A DNA stretch of 64,000 bases. It comes from Paracentrotus lividus (taxonomy: Eukaryota; Echinodermata; Echinoidea; Camarodonta; Echinidae). The notes beneath the pieces are model-generated. The model saw only the letters and a program-made list of their open reading frames with translations, was not told the DNA's origin and made no database searches. Positions within the stretch are counted from its first letter, which is position 1; each line of letters starts with the position of its first letter. A program made the position numbers and the translations under genes. Positions 62,966 to 64,000 of this stretch are shown here, piece after piece. The stretch spans positions 42,517,703-42,581,702 of the forward strand of contig CALNVZ010002974.1 in assembly GCA_940671915.1 (NCBI GenBank), given 5' to 3'.

Positions 62966-63909
62966 GTACGGAGCTTGCACTCGCCACCCAACCAAGCTAA
63001 TTATTATTATTTTCTTTTTAGTAATATTCCATTCTTTGTAAATGTAACAAATTCTTCATAAAAAATTTAAATGTTATTATTTTGTCCATCACATGGTATC
63101 ATTTGCCAAAACATATTTATCAACATAAAAATCGTAATATACCGATGAGATCCAGGTGATCATTAGCGTCTGCTAGCGTTTTGCGGCAGAGCTTTTTGTG
63201 TGCACACCATCGGGGGGAAATTTACAGAAGTAGCTCTAGATTTTCGATTGTAGATTCATCGAGAAATATTTGATTTTTAAAAATTATATTAAATCATACA
63301 TGGCTTGCTGGGGCTTATTATTCTCTGTAAAAATGAAGATAGGATCACATACAACTGCAAAATAAATTGAGCTTGGACTTGGTTCTGTTCTGATCAGAAT
63401 AATTGAGCGTCATTATGTTGAGTGAAAAAGAAATATGATCGAGAGAGGTACTAGATAATTAGTCTACTTGTAATGGCAATTATTTTCAAAGAGAAATTAC
63501 CACAACATTAATTGCTATAAAGATTGCTCCTTTTTGTGATTATTTGTAAATATGAATGTATACAAAACAAAGCTAATACAATTGGATTTGATATATCACT
63601 GCTCAGATCGTGTACACTAGCTGCATTGCGTGAGTATGGGTACGTACACGGTACGGCCGGGTGGCCCTAGCTAGCTGGCTTTACTGCACTGAGAGCCGCA
63701 CTCCATATCCTGACGTCATCAGGAAATCGCTCCATTCCCTACCGAAAGTGGGCGTGGCCAGAGTGATTGACAGGTGTTTTTAAAATGGCGTTTTAATCCA
63801 TTTCCAATAATCGATATGAGTTCTAGTTGGTACCATTGTCTTCTACATGCTCTCTAGATTACTCTGATACATAAACCACCGGTTTTAGTGATCTCCAATA
63901 AAGGTGAAC
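62966..63909. other. Right flank without recognised gene
   Basis: Normal AT-rich composition returns. A GC-richer patch at 63640-63790 contains the palindrome TGACGTCA (in 'atcctgacgtcatcagg'), gggcgtggcc and aaaatggcg, which would suit a promoter, but no coding start follows within the window. Confidence 0.4.
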
Positions 63910-63910
63910 T

Positions 63911-63975
63911 ATAAACCCTCTCCTATTAGATTTAAGATTTGGATATCTACACTAGCAATGGATTGCTACATAAAT
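63911..63975 (+). repeat. Leader fragment of repeat block A
   Basis: ataaaccctctcctattaga, tttaagatttggatatctac and gcaatggattgcta repeat 46062-46121 (and about 47513-47570). Here it is followed by different sequence. Confidence 0.8.
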
Positions 63976-64000
63976 GAATGGATCGTGTGTCGTCGAGCTT

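Noticed and set aside
63700-63790. Promoter with a TGACGTCA site
   Set aside because: The motif is present but no transcript start, exon or conserved arrangement can be linked to it. A related 'tgacgtcaggatatgg' occurs in blocks C and C', so it may simply be repeat sequence.
1-64000. tRNA or rRNA genes
   Set aside because: No cloverleaf with both internal promoter boxes and no rRNA-like stretch was found by eye. The tRNA-like matches at 23941 and 45874 are 15-18 base primer sites only.

Overview
This looks like nuclear DNA of a marine invertebrate, most likely an echinoderm such as a sea urchin. The support is short exons with GT/AG splice sites inside AT-rich introns, an E2F gene of the E2F1-3 type, very many fold-back DNA transposons, Ty3/Gypsy remnants primed by tRNA-Ser and tRNA-Leu, and degenerate multi-copy families (SWIM + YqaJ, DUF4806, P2X7-like domain, MADF) that I associate with echinoderm and cnidarian genomes. 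The species is inferred from family recognition, not proven.

Layout. 1-12.0 kb: seven exons of an E2F1/2/3-like transcription factor on the + strand (cyclin-binding motif, winged helix, heptad repeats, marked-box region, C-terminal transactivation motif). The introns hold transposons: a fold-back at 4.4-5.9 kb, a MULE-like element with a 10-11 bp target duplication at 6.3-7.6 kb, and several MITEs. 13-23 kb: no convincing gene, but a TTAA-flanked piggyBac-type MITE, a 25-N gap flanked by duplicated sequence, and two fold-backs of about 1.0 and 1.3 kb. 23.2-26.8 kb: a possible terminal exon, an LTR with a tRNA-Ser primer site, a broken Gypsy reverse transcriptase split by a 101-bp MITE, and an orphan exon. 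27-31.5 kb: P2X7-like domain exons, a DUF4806 exon, then a Gypsy integrase C-terminus next to a PHD finger, a proline-rich repeat and a TatD-like fragment, and a conserved unknown gene cut off by repeats. 31.5-32.6 kb: mariner-like fold-back. 33-35.5 kb: second DUF4806 copy and a Tc1-type helix-turn-helix relic. 36-40.3 kb: decayed SWIM / YqaJ nuclease / PC4-like cluster. 41.1-42.6 kb: MADF-type gene in four exons. 44-44.9 kb: nested fold-backs. 45.2-51.7 kb: Gypsy integrase, LTR and tRNA-Leu primer site, then the same material repeated (A, B, C, gap, C'). 52.0-62.2 kb: about 10 kb of T+G-only sequence without credible genes. 62.3-63.0 kb: another mariner-like fold-back, followed by sequence with no recognised gene.

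Two conclusions cut across the window. First, almost every coding fragment carries one- or two-base insertions or deletions, and the duplicated blocks differ mainly by such indels. Together with two gaps of exactly 25 N flanked by repeated sequence, this points to gap filling with uncorrected long reads, so broken genes here cannot be assumed to be pseudogenes. Second, the T+G-rich block is bounded by two copies of the same flank and contains recognisable fragments of the adjacent fold-back element. It is therefore most likely a readout failure at that hairpin rather than a new kind of DNA. The long ORFs in it are composition artefacts.

Functionally, the only host gene I can assign firmly is E2F. 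The rest is mobile DNA and transposon-associated gene families. The most unusual arrangement is Gypsy integrase, PHD finger, proline repeat and TatD-like motif on one strand within 1.3 kb.
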